Shown: positions 30,477 through 39,147, counted from the first letter of the stretch. The stretch: 64,000 nt of DNA from Sphingomonadales bacterium (GCA_014763545.1 JACXVD010000009.1:26723-90722); one strand, 5' to 3'. Notes: a model not told the origin generated them from the sequence alone. Made by a program: numbers and translations.

Positions 30477-31688
30477 ATGAAACTTCCCGAACGAAAACTT
30501 CAGGCCATGGTGGAGAGGATCGACGGCGCGGCGATGCTGGCCAGCGTCGAAAGCTGGTGCGCGATCAACACCGGCACCGCCAATCTCGCGGGGCTGGCGC
30601 AGCAGGCTGCGGCGCTGGCGGATGCATTCTCCGCCCTGCCGGGAGAGCTCAAGCTGGTCGATCCCGCGCCGGTAACCGCGATCGACGCCGCCGGGCGGGA
30701 AGTCGCGAAGCAGCACGGCCAGCACCTTGTTCTCTCGGTCCGGCCCGGCGCCAACCGACGTGTGCTGCTGACCGGGCACATGGACACGGTGTTCCCTGCC
30801 GATCATCCCTTCCAGCAGCAGCAATGGCTCGACGGCGAGACGCTGAATGGCCCCGGCGTCGCCGATATGAAGGGCGGCATCGCGGTGATCCTCCACGCGC
30901 TGCTGGCGCTGGAGGCGAGCGATGCGGCCAGCGCCATCGGTTATGACGTGATGATCAATTCGGACGAGGAAACCGGCAGCCTCGCCTCTTCCGCGCTGAT
31001 TGCCGAACTCGCGGCGGGCAAGCTCGCTGCGCTGACCTACGAACCCTCTGCCCTGCCCGACGGAACGCTCGCCCACGCGCGCGGCGGCAGCGGCAATTAT
31101 TCGCTCACGGTCACCGGCAAGAGCGCGCACGCAGGCCGCAATCCGCAGGAAGGGCGCAACGCCATCGTCGCTGCCGCCGACATGGCGGTGCGGCTCAAGG
31201 CGATGACCCGTGCCGATCTCAATGTGAACCCGGCGAAGATCGACGGCGGCAGTGCGAACAATGTGGTGCCGGACCATGCCGTGCTGCGCTTCAACATCCG
31301 CCCGAAGAGCACCGAGGCGGCAGAAACATTTGCACGCGACCTCAATGCTTTGCTGCGCAGCATTGAGGCGGAACACGAAGTTTCGATCCATGTCCACGGC
31401 GGCATCACCCGCCCGCCCAAGCCGGTCGATGCACGCGCGCAGAAACTGTTCGACCTGGTGAAGGATTGCGGTGCACAATTGGGCCAGTCCATCGCCTGGC
31501 AATCGAGCGGCGGCGTGTGCGATGGCAACAATATCGCGGCCTGCGGGGTGCCGGTGGTCGACACCATGGGCGTGCGCGGCGGCGCGATCCACTCGCCGCA
31601 GGAATTCCTGATTGTCCCTTCGCTGGCCGAACGCGCCGCGCTGTCCGCGCTGGTGCTGCACCGCCTTGCATCCGGAGAAGAGCTTTGA
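30477..31688 (+). CDS. M20-family zinc hydrolase of the AST cluster
   Basis: 403-residue M20/M25 metallohydrolase (acetylornithine deacetylase / carboxypeptidase G2 / succinyl-diaminopimelate desuccinylase superfamily). Metal and catalytic residues are visible in TGHMDTVFP, NGPGVADMKGG and INSDEETGS, with the dimerisation-domain motif GKSAHAGRNPQEGRN. It overlaps astA (TTGA) and precedes astA-astB, so it most likely acts in arginine succinyltransferase catabolism; AstE, the usual succinylglutamate desuccinylase, is absent here, and this enzyme is a candidate for that step. This role is inference. Confidence 0.82.
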   Translation: MKLPERKLQAMVERIDGAAMLASVESWCAINTGTANLAGLAQQAAALADAFSALPGELKLVDPAPVTAIDAAGREVAKQHGQHLVLSVRPGANRRVLLTGHMDTVFPADHPFQQQQWLDGETLNGPGVADMKGGIAVILHALLALEASDAASAIGYDVMINSDEETGSLASSALIAELAAGKLAALTYEPSALPDGTLAHARGGSGNYSLTVTGKSAHAGRNPQEGRNAIVAAADMAVRLKAMTRADLNVNPAKIDGGSANNVVPDHAVLRFNIRPKSTEAAETFARDLNALLRSIEAEHEVSIHVHGGITRPPKPVDARAQKLFDLVKDCGAQLGQSIAWQSSGGVCDGNNIAACGVPVVDTMGVRGGAIHSPQEFLIVPSLAERAALSALVLHRLASGEEL

Positions 31689-32701
31689 CCTTTGTCCTGC
31701 GCGCTGCGCGCCCCGAACATCTCGAACATCTCTACGAGATGGCCAAGCTGACCGGTGGCGGCTTCACCAATCTGCCGCCCGACCGCAAGGCGCTGGGCCG
31801 CAAGCTGGAACGCGCGGCTGAAGCTTTCGCGCGCGACGAAGATACGGTGGCGGACGAACAATTCGTGCTGGTGCTCGAAAACACGCAGAACCGCACGGTC
31901 CGCGGCACCTGCCAGTTGATGACGCAGGTCGGCCAGCAATGGCCGTTCTATTCCTATCGGCTGACCACGCTGACCCAGCATTCGAAAGAGCTCGACCGCA
32001 CGGTGCGGGCTGAAATGCTCAACCTCGTCACCGATCTCGAAGGGTCGAGCGAGGTCGGCGGGCTGTTCCTCCACCCCAACGAACGCGCCGGCGGGCTCGG
32101 CCTGCTGCTGGCGCGCAGCCGGTACCTGTTCATCGCCATGCACCGCCCACGCTTCGGCGATCGCATCCTGGCCGAACTGCGCGGGATCATCGACGAACGC
32201 GGCGGCTCGCCCTTCTGGGACGGGGTCGCCGGGCGGTTCTTCGGCATGAGCTTTCAGGAGGCGGACTATTTCAACGCCATCAACGGCAACCAGTTCATCG
32301 CCGATCTGATGCCCAAGCACCCGGTCTATATCGCGATGCTGTCCGAAACCGCGCGCAGCGCGATCGGCGTGCCCCACCCCACCGGCCGGGCGGCGATGCG
32401 GATGCTGGAAACCGAAGGCTTCAACTACGAAGGCTATGTCGACATTTTCGATGGCGGCCCGACGATGACCGCGCGGACCGACCAGGTGCGCAGCATCGCC
32501 GAAGCCTGCCGCTGCGAACTGGTGGGGACGGAGCTGGAGGAAGGCGAACGCGCCATCCTCGCGACCGGCCACCTCGCCAGCTTCCGCGCCTGCTACGGCG
32601 CACGCGCGATCAACGAAGACGGCACCATCGCGATCGACAGCCGCAGCGCCGACCTGCTCGACCTGCGGCCCGGCGATACGGTGTGGAGCGTGACGCGGTG
32701 A
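31685..32701 (+). CDS. astA: Arginine N-succinyltransferase
   Basis: First step of the AST pathway: arginine + succinyl-CoA to N2-succinylarginine. The 338-residue product has the family N-terminus VLRAARPEHLEHLYEMAKLTGGGFTNLP, GLFLHPNERAGGLGLLLARSRYLFIA and WDGVAGRFFGMSF. Start is TTG 31685 inside TTTGA, overlapping the upstream stop. Ends with a GTGA overlap into astB. Confidence 0.94.
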   Translation: MTFVLRAARPEHLEHLYEMAKLTGGGFTNLPPDRKALGRKLERAAEAFARDEDTVADEQFVLVLENTQNRTVRGTCQLMTQVGQQWPFYSYRLTTLTQHSKELDRTVRAEMLNLVTDLEGSSEVGGLFLHPNERAGGLGLLLARSRYLFIAMHRPRFGDRILAELRGIIDERGGSPFWDGVAGRFFGMSFQEADYFNAINGNQFIADLMPKHPVYIAMLSETARSAIGVPHPTGRAAMRMLETEGFNYEGYVDIFDGGPTMTARTDQVRSIAEACRCELVGTELEEGERAILATGHLASFRACYGARAINEDGTIAIDSRSADLLDLRPGDTVWSVTR

Positions 32702-33948
32702 AGCTGGTCGAGATCAATTTCGACGGCATCGTCGGCCCCAGCCACAATTATGCCGGGCTCAGCCTTGGCAATCTCGCCGCGACCGCCAATGCGGGCGAGA
32801 GTTCCTATCCCCGCGCGGCGGCGTTGCAGGGTGTCGCCAAGATGCGCGGGAACATGGCGCGCGGGCTGGCGCAGGGCTTCCTGCTGCCCCTGCCCCGCCC
32901 GAACCATGGCCTGATCGACGCCCTGGCGCTGGACGAGCAGGCGCCGCGCGCCTTGCTCGCCGCCGCATGGTCGGCCAGTTCGATGTGGACCGCCAACGCC
33001 GCCACCGTCTCGCCCGCGCCGGATACGGCGGATGGGCGCTGCCACCTGACTGCCGCCAATCTCGTCACCATGCTGCACCGATCGCAGGAATGGCCCGATA
33101 CGGCGCGCCAGTTGCGGGTCGCCTTTGCCGACAGTGCCCATTTTGCGGTTCACGACGCGGTTCCCCCGGCTTTCGGCGACGAAGGCGCGGCGAACCACAT
33201 GCGCCTGTGCACCGCCCATGATGCGCCGGGGGTGGAAGTGTTCGTCTATGGCCGGACGGGCGGCAAATTCCCCGCCCGCCAGCACGAACAGGCCAGCCGC
33301 GCGGTCGCGCGCCTGCATGGCCTCACCCCTGCACGGACGGTGTTCGTCGAACAGAACCCGGTCGCAATCGAGGCAGGCGCGTTCCACAACGATGTGGTGG
33401 CGGTCGCCAACGGCAATGTGCTGTTCACCCATGCCGAGGCCTTCGCGGACCAGCAGGGTGCCTATGGCGCGATCCGCGATGCGTTCCCCGAACTCGAAGT
33501 GGTCGAGGTGCCCAGCGAGGCGGTCAGCCTGGCCGAAGCGATCAAAACCTATCTGTTCAACGCGCAGCTGCTGACCCTGCCCGCCGGCGAAATGGCGCTG
33601 GTCGTGCCCGAAGAGTGCCGCGAAAGTGCGGCGGTGTGGGGCTGGTGCGAGGGTATGCTGGCCGGCAACGGGCCGATCCGGCAGGTCATCCCGGTCGATG
33701 TCCGCCAGTCGATGGCCAATGGCGGCGGCCCCGCCTGCCTGCGCCTGCGCGTGGTGGCGGACCCGGCCACGGTCGATCCGCGCTTCCTGCTCGACGAGGC
33801 CAAGGCCGATCTCCTCGAGCGGGTGATTGGCGCGCATTGGCCCGAACAGATCGACCCTGCCGACATTGGCAGCCCCGCCCTCGCGCGCGATGTCGTCGCC
33901 GCGCGGGGCAAGCTGCTCGAGGCGCTCGATCTTTCGTGTCTTGCTTAA
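32698..33948 (+). CDS. astB: N-succinylarginine dihydrolase
   Basis: Second AST step: releases two ammonia and CO2 from succinylarginine, giving succinylornithine. 416 residues of the amidinotransferase-like beta-propeller fold. Catalytic candidates: His230 in HNDVVAVANGN and Cys347 in GGPACLRL. The N-terminal EINFDGIVGPSHNYAGLS is diagnostic. GTG 32698 overlaps the astA stop; an upstream extension of five residues is possible. AstC and AstD are not in the window. Confidence 0.96.
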   Translation: MKLVEINFDGIVGPSHNYAGLSLGNLAATANAGESSYPRAAALQGVAKMRGNMARGLAQGFLLPLPRPNHGLIDALALDEQAPRALLAAAWSASSMWTANAATVSPAPDTADGRCHLTAANLVTMLHRSQEWPDTARQLRVAFADSAHFAVHDAVPPAFGDEGAANHMRLCTAHDAPGVEVFVYGRTGGKFPARQHEQASRAVARLHGLTPARTVFVEQNPVAIEAGAFHNDVVAVANGNVLFTHAEAFADQQGAYGAIRDAFPELEVVEVPSEAVSLAEAIKTYLFNAQLLTLPAGEMALVVPEECRESAAVWGWCEGMLAGNGPIRQVIPVDVRQSMANGGGPACLRLRVVADPATVDPRFLLDEAKADLLERVIGAHWPEQIDPADIGSPALARDVVAARGKLLEALDLSCLA

Positions 33949-34030
33949 TGGGTTAACGCGCTGGACTGCGCGTCGCCCTGCTTTACACTGCGATTCCCGT
34001 TAACTTTCGCCTTGCGCAGCAATCCGCGGC

Positions 34031-34046
34031 TGGCACGCTGCTTGCA
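34031..34046 (+). promoter_or_regulatory. Sigma-54 (RpoN) promoter
   Basis: TGGCACG-CTGC-TTGCA (34031-34046) matches the sigma-54 consensus TGGCACG-N4-TTGCW at every defined base. The GG and GC sit 12 bases apart as required. Expected transcription starts near 34057, giving a leader of about 17 bases with the GAAAGG ribosome site of the next small gene. GTTAAC hexamers occur at about 33952, 33997 and 34056 around it. Confidence 0.8.
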
Positions 34047-34073
34047 GCATCAGGCGTTAACGAAAGGATGCGC

Positions 34074-34319
34074 ATGTTGGGCAAGATCGGCCGGTTGTTT
34101 GTCATCAAGACGAAGCTTGAGGCATATCTGATCATCTATGCCCTCGCGCTCGGCGCATGCGAGCGCGGCAGCGCCTATCTGACCCGCTTCCCCGGCTGGG
34201 GCGGCAAGCTGCTGTTCCTCGCCTGCACCTGCGCCGTGTTCATGGCCGGGGCGAAGATCCTCGATGCGCTGAAATATGAAAAGCTGCGCGCGGAGACGGC
34301 GAAGCTCACCGTCGATTAG
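34074..34319 (+). CDS. Small membrane protein downstream of a sigma-54 promoter
   Basis: 81-residue protein, unrecognised. Two hydrophobic segments (about residues 16-33 and 46-62, LLFLACTCAVFMAGAKIL) and a charged tail ALKYEKLRAETAKL that could be helical. ATG 34074 is preferred to 34068 because AAAGGA (34063-34068) gives 5-base spacing to it. Its only visible promoter is sigma-54-type, so expression should depend on RpoN and an enhancer-binding activator. No nearby activator gene is visible. Confidence 0.7.
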   Translation: MLGKIGRLFVIKTKLEAYLIIYALALGACERGSAYLTRFPGWGGKLLFLACTCAVFMAGAKILDALKYEKLRAETAKLTVD

Positions 34320-34339
34320 CTGTCAGGGTCGGAGGAGGT

Positions 34340-34704
34340 GGAGGGTTTCTGTTGCTACGTACCCTCCGGACGCCCGGAATCCGCTTCTGTTGACCGGTGG
34401 GTCCAACCGCGTTCTAACTTTGTAACTTCAGGGCGTTAGCCCCTAGAATTACGCAGCGAGAGCAAGTGCTTCGTTGTCGTTGGCACTTATTGGGTTTTGA
34501 GCCTTTAACGGGTTACTCAGCCCGGGCGAAAACAGTGCTTTTCAACACACGTCGATCCTGGTTCGGCCCCGTCAACACCCCTGCGACAACAGGGCCCTTC
34601 CCAATGCGGGGAGGTGGTGATGGTGGAGCCGCCGGGTACTGCCCCCGGGTCCGTTGTGCCTATTGCACACCGCAATTTATCGCCATAGCCGGTCGAAACC
34701 GGCA
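34340..34704 (-). ncRNA. ssrA: Circularly permuted two-piece tmRNA (alpha type)
   Basis: tmRNA rescues stalled ribosomes. On the minus strand the acceptor piece comes first and ends CGGCTCCACCA at 34621, with a T-arm-like CCCGGGGGCAGTACCCGG before it. After a spacer (34571-34620) the coding piece begins GGGGCCGAACCAGGATCGACG at 34570; its first seven bases pair with CGGCTCC of the acceptor end. The tag frame at 34449-34484 encodes ANDNEALALAA then TAA. A hairpin (34340-34346 with 34361-34367) closes the 3-prime side. The outer ends are estimates. The alphaproteobacterial permuted form is known from Caulobacter. Confidence 0.93.
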
Positions 34705-34709
34705 GGCCC

Positions 34710-34737
34710 TATATAGGCGCTGGCGGATTAATGTGAA
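34710..34737 (-). promoter_or_regulatory. Sigma-70-type promoter of ssrA
   Basis: On the minus strand TTCACA (34737-34732), a 16-base spacer, TATATA (34715-34710). Placed just upstream of the predicted acceptor-piece start near 34704. Confidence 0.65.
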
Positions 34738-34816
34738 GTGAGCGTTTGCTCGTTCCACCGGCCGCGTCACGGCGCGACCGATGGCTCGTCCTTCGCTGTC
34801 CGGACGCGGCTCGGAA

Positions 34817-35224
34817 CTATTTCTTCAGCGCGTCGCGGATTTCGGTCAGCAGCTCGACCTCGGTCGGCCCGGCGGGGGCAGCCTCTTCCTTGGGCATCAG
34901 CTTGTTGGCGTAGCGCACCAGCATGAAGATCACGAAGGCCAGGATCACGAAATTGATCACCACCGAGATGAAATCGCCATAGGCCAGCACATTGGCCCCG
35001 GCCTCGCGCGCCTTGGCCAGTGGGGTGCCGGGTTCGACCGTGCCGCTGAGCACGACATATTTGCTCGAAAAATCCACATCGCCGCCAACCGCGCCGATCA
35101 GCGGCATGATCAGATCGTCGGTCAACGCCGTCACGATCTTGCCGAATGCCGCGCCGATGATCACCGCGACCGCGAGATCCATGACATTACCGCGCGCGAT
35201 GAAATCCCGGAATTCCTTGAGCAT
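34817..35224 (-). CDS. mscL: Large-conductance mechanosensitive channel MscL (copy B)
   Basis: 135-residue pentameric inner-membrane channel that opens under strong membrane tension after osmotic down-shock. [34 protein letters not shown] is the N-terminal helix and TM1; TM2 is around [21 protein letters not shown]; a C-terminal helical bundle follows. Start 35224 follows GGAGGG. It lies 38 bases after another mscL gene on the same strand, the two being tandem paralogs. The periplasmic loop is longer here than in Escherichia coli. Confidence 0.93.
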   Translation of the reverse strand: MLKEFRDFIARGNVMDLAVAVIIGAAFGKIVTALTDDLIMPLIGAVGGDVDFSSKYVVLSGTVEPGTPLAKAREAGANVLAYGDFISVVINFVILAFVIFMLVRYANKLMPKEEAAPAGPTEVELLTEIRDALKK

Positions 35225-35262
35225 GCAACCCTCCACCTCAGTGATGCAGGGCGGATATTGCA

Positions 35263-35754
35263 TTATCCCGCCGGTCTCGCAACGCCCGCCCGTCCGGCGC
35301 GCATTTCGGCGAGAATCTGCTTCAGCACATCGAGTTGGGGATCGGTCGGCACCGTATCGCTGGCCGAACTGTCTTCGGTGTTCTTGCGCTCTTCCTCGAT
35401 CTTGTCGAGAATCTCGTTCACCACCTTGGCCAGCAGGAACAGCGCGACGGAGAGGATAAAGAAATTGACCACCTGGGTGAGGAAATCGCCATAGCCGATC
35501 ATCGCCACGCCGGCGGCCTTCAACTCCGCATAATTGGTCGCACTGCCCGTGTAATTGGGCGGTAGCTCGCCCAACCGGATGAACCAGTTCGAGAAGTCCA
35601 CACTGCCGAACAGCCAGCCAATGAACGGCATCAGGATGCTTTCGGTCAGCGACGTCGTGATCTTGCCGAAAGCCGCGCCGATCACTACGCCGACGGCCAG
35701 GTTCAACACATTGCCGCGGGCGATGAATTTCCTGAATTCGTTGAATAGTGTCAC
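35263..35754 (-). CDS. mscL: Large-conductance mechanosensitive channel MscL (copy A)
   Basis: 163-residue MscL paralog with the same core: [33 protein letters not shown] for TM1 and [18 protein letters not shown] for TM2. Its periplasmic loop and C-terminus ([13 protein letters not shown]...) differ from the neighbouring copy and are longer than usual. GTG 35754 is the start with GGAGG 5 bases before; the upstream frame has no merit. First of the two-gene unit. Confidence 0.93.
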   Translation of the reverse strand: MTLFNEFRKFIARGNVLNLAVGVVIGAAFGKITTSLTESILMPFIGWLFGSVDFSNWFIRLGELPPNYTGSATNYAELKAAGVAMIGYGDFLTQVVNFFILSVALFLLAKVVNEILDKIEEERKNTEDSSASDTVPTDPQLDVLKQILAEMRAGRAGVARPAG

Positions 35755-35877
35755 GTGACCTCCTTCGGTAATCAACCTTGCAAAAAACCCGCCGAATGGG
35801 GTCTGCGTTCCTTGAACCGCCCCGCTGGTGTGCTATTTACGCAATACAGACTGCTTGTCGTGGAAGGACCGCTTTCG

Positions 35878-36558
35878 ATGAACCTTGCCAACCTGCGCCG
35901 TTTCGCGCTCGTCGCTCTCGCCTCGCTGGGCCTCGCCTCCTGCGGAATCAACACGGTTCCGACCAAGGAAGAAGCCGCCAAGGCGCAATGGGCCAATGTC
36001 GAAAGCGCGATGCAGCGCCGGGCCGACTTGATTCCCAATCTCGTCTCGGTGGTCCAGGCCGCCGCGATCAGCGAGAAGGATATCCTGACCCAGGTGATCG
36101 ACGCCCGCGCCCGCGCCACCTCGATCAACATCACGACCGATGATCTTTCGAACCCGGAAGAATTCGCCAAGTTCAACGCGGCGCAGAACCAGCTGACCCA
36201 GGCGCTGGGCCAGTTGCGCACCGTGGTGGAAGCCTATCCCCAACTCGCCAGCCAGCCGCGCTTCGCCGACCTGATGGTCGCGCTGGAAGAGGCGAACAAC
36301 ATGATCAACACCGAGATCGTGCGCTACAACGAGAAGGCGCAGGATTATAACACCACGATCCGCACCTTCCCTGCGACCATCGCGGCGAACGTCGTTTACG
36401 GCTCCAAGCCGCTCGAATATTTCAAGGCCGACGAGAAGGGTAAGGAAAACCCGACCGTGGACATGAGCGGGATCACCGGCAGCGGTCAGCCCGCCGCCGC
36501 CCCCGCCGCCAGCAATGACAACACGGCGGCCACCGGCGCGGCAGCCGCCACCAACTGA
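35878..36558 (+). CDS. lemA: LemA family lipoprotein
   Basis: 226-residue LemA-family protein, unknown molecular role, often paired with TPM-domain proteins. A signal sequence ends in the lipobox GLASC (Cys21), so a lipid anchor is likely. The LemA core is seen as RRADLIPNLVSVVQ, ILTQVIDARARATS, FNAAQNQLTQALGQLRTVVEAYPQL and YNEKAQDYNTTIRTFP. The C-terminus is Ala/Pro-rich. ATG 35878 has a GGAAGGA ribosome site. Followed 8 bases later by three TPM genes. Confidence 0.9.
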   Translation: MNLANLRRFALVALASLGLASCGINTVPTKEEAAKAQWANVESAMQRRADLIPNLVSVVQAAAISEKDILTQVIDARARATSINITTDDLSNPEEFAKFNAAQNQLTQALGQLRTVVEAYPQLASQPRFADLMVALEEANNMINTEIVRYNEKAQDYNTTIRTFPATIAANVVYGSKPLEYFKADEKGKENPTVDMSGITGSGQPAAAPAASNDNTAATGAAAATN

Positions 36559-36566
36559 GCCGGCCG

Positions 36567-37091
36567 GTGCGGGCTGCACTATCGCTGTTGATGATGCTCT
36601 CGGCCTGCAACACCCAGGCCGAGAGCTCTCCCGCCCCGTCTGCACCGGTAGTCGATAAGGCAGACATCCTGCCGGAAGGCGCGGAAATGCAGCTCAACGC
36701 GAAGCTGACCGGCATTTGGCGGGACACTCGCACCGCCATCGTCGTGGCAACCGTGCCAACGCTGGAAGGTAAGTCGATCGATCAGGCCGCCTACGACATG
36801 TATAACAGCTGGGGAATCGGCGATCGCCGGACAAACCGCGGCCTGCTCATCCTCGTGGCGCCAACCGAGAGGAAAGTGCGCATCGAAGTCGGCTGCGGGA
36901 TGGAATCGATTATCACCAATCCGGTCGCCAAGAAGGTCATCGACCAGGAGATGATCCCCGGTTTTCGCCGTGACGATGCCCCCGGCGCGATTAACGCGGG
37001 CGTCGATGCGCTGGCGGCGGAGATTGCTCATGGCAGGGACACGGGACCCGTCTCGCCCGCCTGCACGGCAATGATGAAGAAGGCAGCATGA
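36567..37091 (+). CDS. TPM-domain lipoprotein
   Basis: 174 residues. GTG start 36567, a short signal and lipobox LSAC (Cys14), then one TPM (TLP18.3/Psb32/MOLO-1) phosphatase-like domain: TAIVVATVPTLEGKSIDQAAYDMYNSWGIG and RGLLILVAPTERKVRIEVGCGMES. TPM domains are periplasmic here and have uncertain biochemistry. It is a clear paralog of the next gene and overlaps it (ATGA). Confidence 0.85.
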   Translation: MRAALSLLMMLSACNTQAESSPAPSAPVVDKADILPEGAEMQLNAKLTGIWRDTRTAIVVATVPTLEGKSIDQAAYDMYNSWGIGDRRTNRGLLILVAPTERKVRIEVGCGMESIITNPVAKKVIDQEMIPGFRRDDAPGAINAGVDALAAEIAHGRDTGPVSPACTAMMKKAA

Positions 37092-37933
37092 AAAGGCTTT
37101 CGATTTTTCTCGGCATGTTCCTCGCGCTGTGGCTCGCGCTCGTTCCGGGCGCGGCCATGGCGCAGGATTATCCGCCGGTTCCGCAAGGGCCGGTGTATGA
37201 TGGCGCGAACATGCTGTCGCCGCAGACGGTCGCCACGCTCGACGCGCAGCTGCGCGAATATAACAAGACCACCGGGCGCGCGATCATCGTCGCCACCATC
37301 CCCAGCCTCGATGGCGTCCCCATCGAGAGCTATGCCACCGGCCTGTTCAACGCCTGGGGGATCGGCGGCAAGGAACGCGACCAGGGGCTGCTGCTGCTGG
37401 TCGCGCGGGACGATCGCAAGATGCGGATCGAGGTCGGATACGGGCTGCACCCGTGGTTCGGCGGGATCATGGCCGGGCGCATCATCCGTGACCAGATCAC
37501 GCCGCGCTTCAAGCAGGACGATTACGATGGCGGGGTTACTGCAGGCGTGAAGGCGATCCTCGACCATCTGCAGAAAAGCCCGGAAGACGCCCAAGCGATC
37601 GAGGAAGCCGCCAAGGCCGCCGATGCGCAGGAAGCCGCGCAGAATTCGGGCGGCTCGTCTATCAGCGGGCTGGTTTGGATGGCGTTCGTGTTCTTCTTCT
37701 TCATCCTGCCGATGATCCGCGGTCGGCGCGGTCGCCGCTATCGCAGCGGCATGGGCGATGCGGTGGGCAATATCGTGCTGTGGGAAGCCGGCAAGGCCAT
37801 CGCACGCGGCATCGACAGCCACAGTTCCGGCGGTGGCTGGGGCGGCGGTTCGGACTGGGGCGGCGGTGGAGGCGGTTTCGGCGGCTTCGGCGGCGGTTCT
37901 TCCGGCGGCGGCGGCGCGAGCGGGGGCTGGTAA
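37088..37933 (+). CDS. TPM-domain membrane protein with Gly-rich tail (YgcG-like)
   Basis: 281 residues: signal peptide (LGMFLALWLALVPGAAMAQ), TPM domain (AIIVATIPSLDGVPIESYATGLFNAWGIG, KMRIEVGYGLHPWFGG), one membrane helix (LVWMAFVFFFFILPMI) and a C-terminal tail of Gly, Ser and Trp repeats (GGGWGGGSDWGGGG). This is the YgcG architecture that accompanies LemA. The Gly-rich tail is probably flexible and inside the cytoplasm. Overlaps both neighbours or nearly so. Confidence 0.9.
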   Translation: MKRLSIFLGMFLALWLALVPGAAMAQDYPPVPQGPVYDGANMLSPQTVATLDAQLREYNKTTGRAIIVATIPSLDGVPIESYATGLFNAWGIGGKERDQGLLLLVARDDRKMRIEVGYGLHPWFGGIMAGRIIRDQITPRFKQDDYDGGVTAGVKAILDHLQKSPEDAQAIEEAAKAADAQEAAQNSGGSSISGLVWMAFVFFFFILPMIRGRRGRRYRSGMGDAVGNIVLWEAGKAIARGIDSHSSGGGWGGGSDWGGGGGGFGGFGGGSSGGGGASGGW

Positions 37934-37934
37934 G

Positions 37935-38609
37935 ATGGGCTATCTGACGGACGAGGAACACACCCGCATTTCGCAGGCCGTCGCTGCCGCGGAAGAACAT
38001 ACGGCCGGCGAAATCGTCACCGTGCTGGCCGACCGATCCGATGGCTACAGCGATATCGCGCTTGCCTGGGCCTCGCTTGCGAGCCTGCTCGTGCTGGGCG
38101 CGCTCGCCAGCTTTCCGGACTTCTATCTCGGGCTGCTGGAATGGGCGTTCAACCTGTGGGGCCATGAATGGACCCCGCGGTATATCTTCGCGGTCGCCGC
38201 GATCGCCGCGACCGCCAAATTCGCAGGGGTTTACCTGTTGCTGCTGTGGGATCCGCTGCGCTTCCTGCTGGTGCCGGGCATCGTCAAGACACGCCGCGTC
38301 CATCACCGCGCCATCGCCCATTTCAAGGTTGGCGCCGAACGCCGGACCCATGGCCGCACCGGGGTGCTGATCTATCTTTCCATGCGCGAACACCGAGCGG
38401 AAATCTTCGCCGATGAAGCGATCGCCTCCCGCGTGACGCCCGAAACATGGGGCGAGGCGATGGCCGACATGCTGCGCGAAATCCGCCATGGCCGCATCGC
38501 CGACGGGATGATCGCCGGGGTGCGCGATGTCGGGGTCGTGCTGGCCGAACATTTCCCCCGCGCCGAAGACGACCAGAATGAACTGCCTGACCGGCTGATC
38601 GAGGTTTGA
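37935..38609 (+). CDS. TPM-domain membrane protein
   Basis: 224 residues. An N-terminal TPM-like segment (ISQAVAAAEEHTAGEIVTVLADRSDGYSDIA), two membrane helices (about 46-66 and 82-104), then a longer domain with HRAIAHFKVGAERRTHGRTGVLIYLSMREHRAEIFADEAI, which resembles the C-terminal TPM (DUF1269-like split) form. Third TPM gene of the lemA unit. Its stop overlaps the Nudix start (TGATG). Confidence 0.8.
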   Translation: MGYLTDEEHTRISQAVAAAEEHTAGEIVTVLADRSDGYSDIALAWASLASLLVLGALASFPDFYLGLLEWAFNLWGHEWTPRYIFAVAAIAATAKFAGVYLLLLWDPLRFLLVPGIVKTRRVHHRAIAHFKVGAERRTHGRTGVLIYLSMREHRAEIFADEAIASRVTPETWGEAMADMLREIRHGRIADGMIAGVRDVGVVLAEHFPRAEDDQNELPDRLIEV

Positions 38610-39136
38610 TGAGCGAAGAATTGCCCGACGAACAAATCGCCTGGGAAGGCAAATGGATCGTCGCCAAGACGCGCGGCCGCTGGGAATATGTCAGCCGCGC
38701 CCGGAGCATCCGTGCGGCGGTGATCCTCGCCACCGATGAGGACCATGTGATCCTGATCGAACAGTTCCGCATTCCGCTCGGCCGCCGCTGCCTCGAACTG
38801 CCCGCCGGGCTGATCGGCGACGAAGACGGCCACGAAGGCGAGGACGATCTCGTCGCTGCGGGCCGCGAGCTGATCGAGGAAACCGGCTACGCCGCCGCCA
38901 GCCTCGAAGATTGCGGCGAATTCTACTCCTCCCCCGGCATGGTGACCGAAAGCTTCACCCTTGTGCGCGCCACCGGCCTCACCCGGGTGGGCGAAGGCGG
39001 CGGAACCGACGAGGAGGATATTACCACCTACCGCGTCCCGCTGGCCGAAGTGCAGGACTTCATTGCCAAGCGACGCGCAGCGGGTTGCGCGATCGACGTG
39101 CGCATGCTGATGCTGCTAGGCAAGTATTTCATCTGA
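38609..39136 (+). CDS. Nudix hydrolase, ADP-ribose pyrophosphatase-like
   Basis: 175 residues. The Nudix box ends with R86-E-L-I-E-E-T-G93-Y in REL...EETGY, with the conserved Glu78 at the right spacing to Arg86, but the segment between the first Gly (ELPAGLIG, 67-70) and Glu78 carries an insertion of about five residues (DEDGH). ADP-ribose and nucleoside-diphosphate sugars are likely substrates. It starts at an ATG overlapping the upstream TPM stop. Confidence 0.85.
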   Translation: MSEELPDEQIAWEGKWIVAKTRGRWEYVSRARSIRAAVILATDEDHVILIEQFRIPLGRRCLELPAGLIGDEDGHEGEDDLVAAGRELIEETGYAAASLEDCGEFYSSPGMVTESFTLVRATGLTRVGEGGGTDEEDITTYRVPLAEVQDFIAKRRAAGCAIDVRMLMLLGKYFI

Positions 39137-39147
39137 GGAGAGGGATT

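Noticed and set aside
34466..34741. Plus-strand 91-codon frame in the tmRNA region
   Set aside because: Antisense to the tmRNA; the RNA signals are clear on the minus strand.
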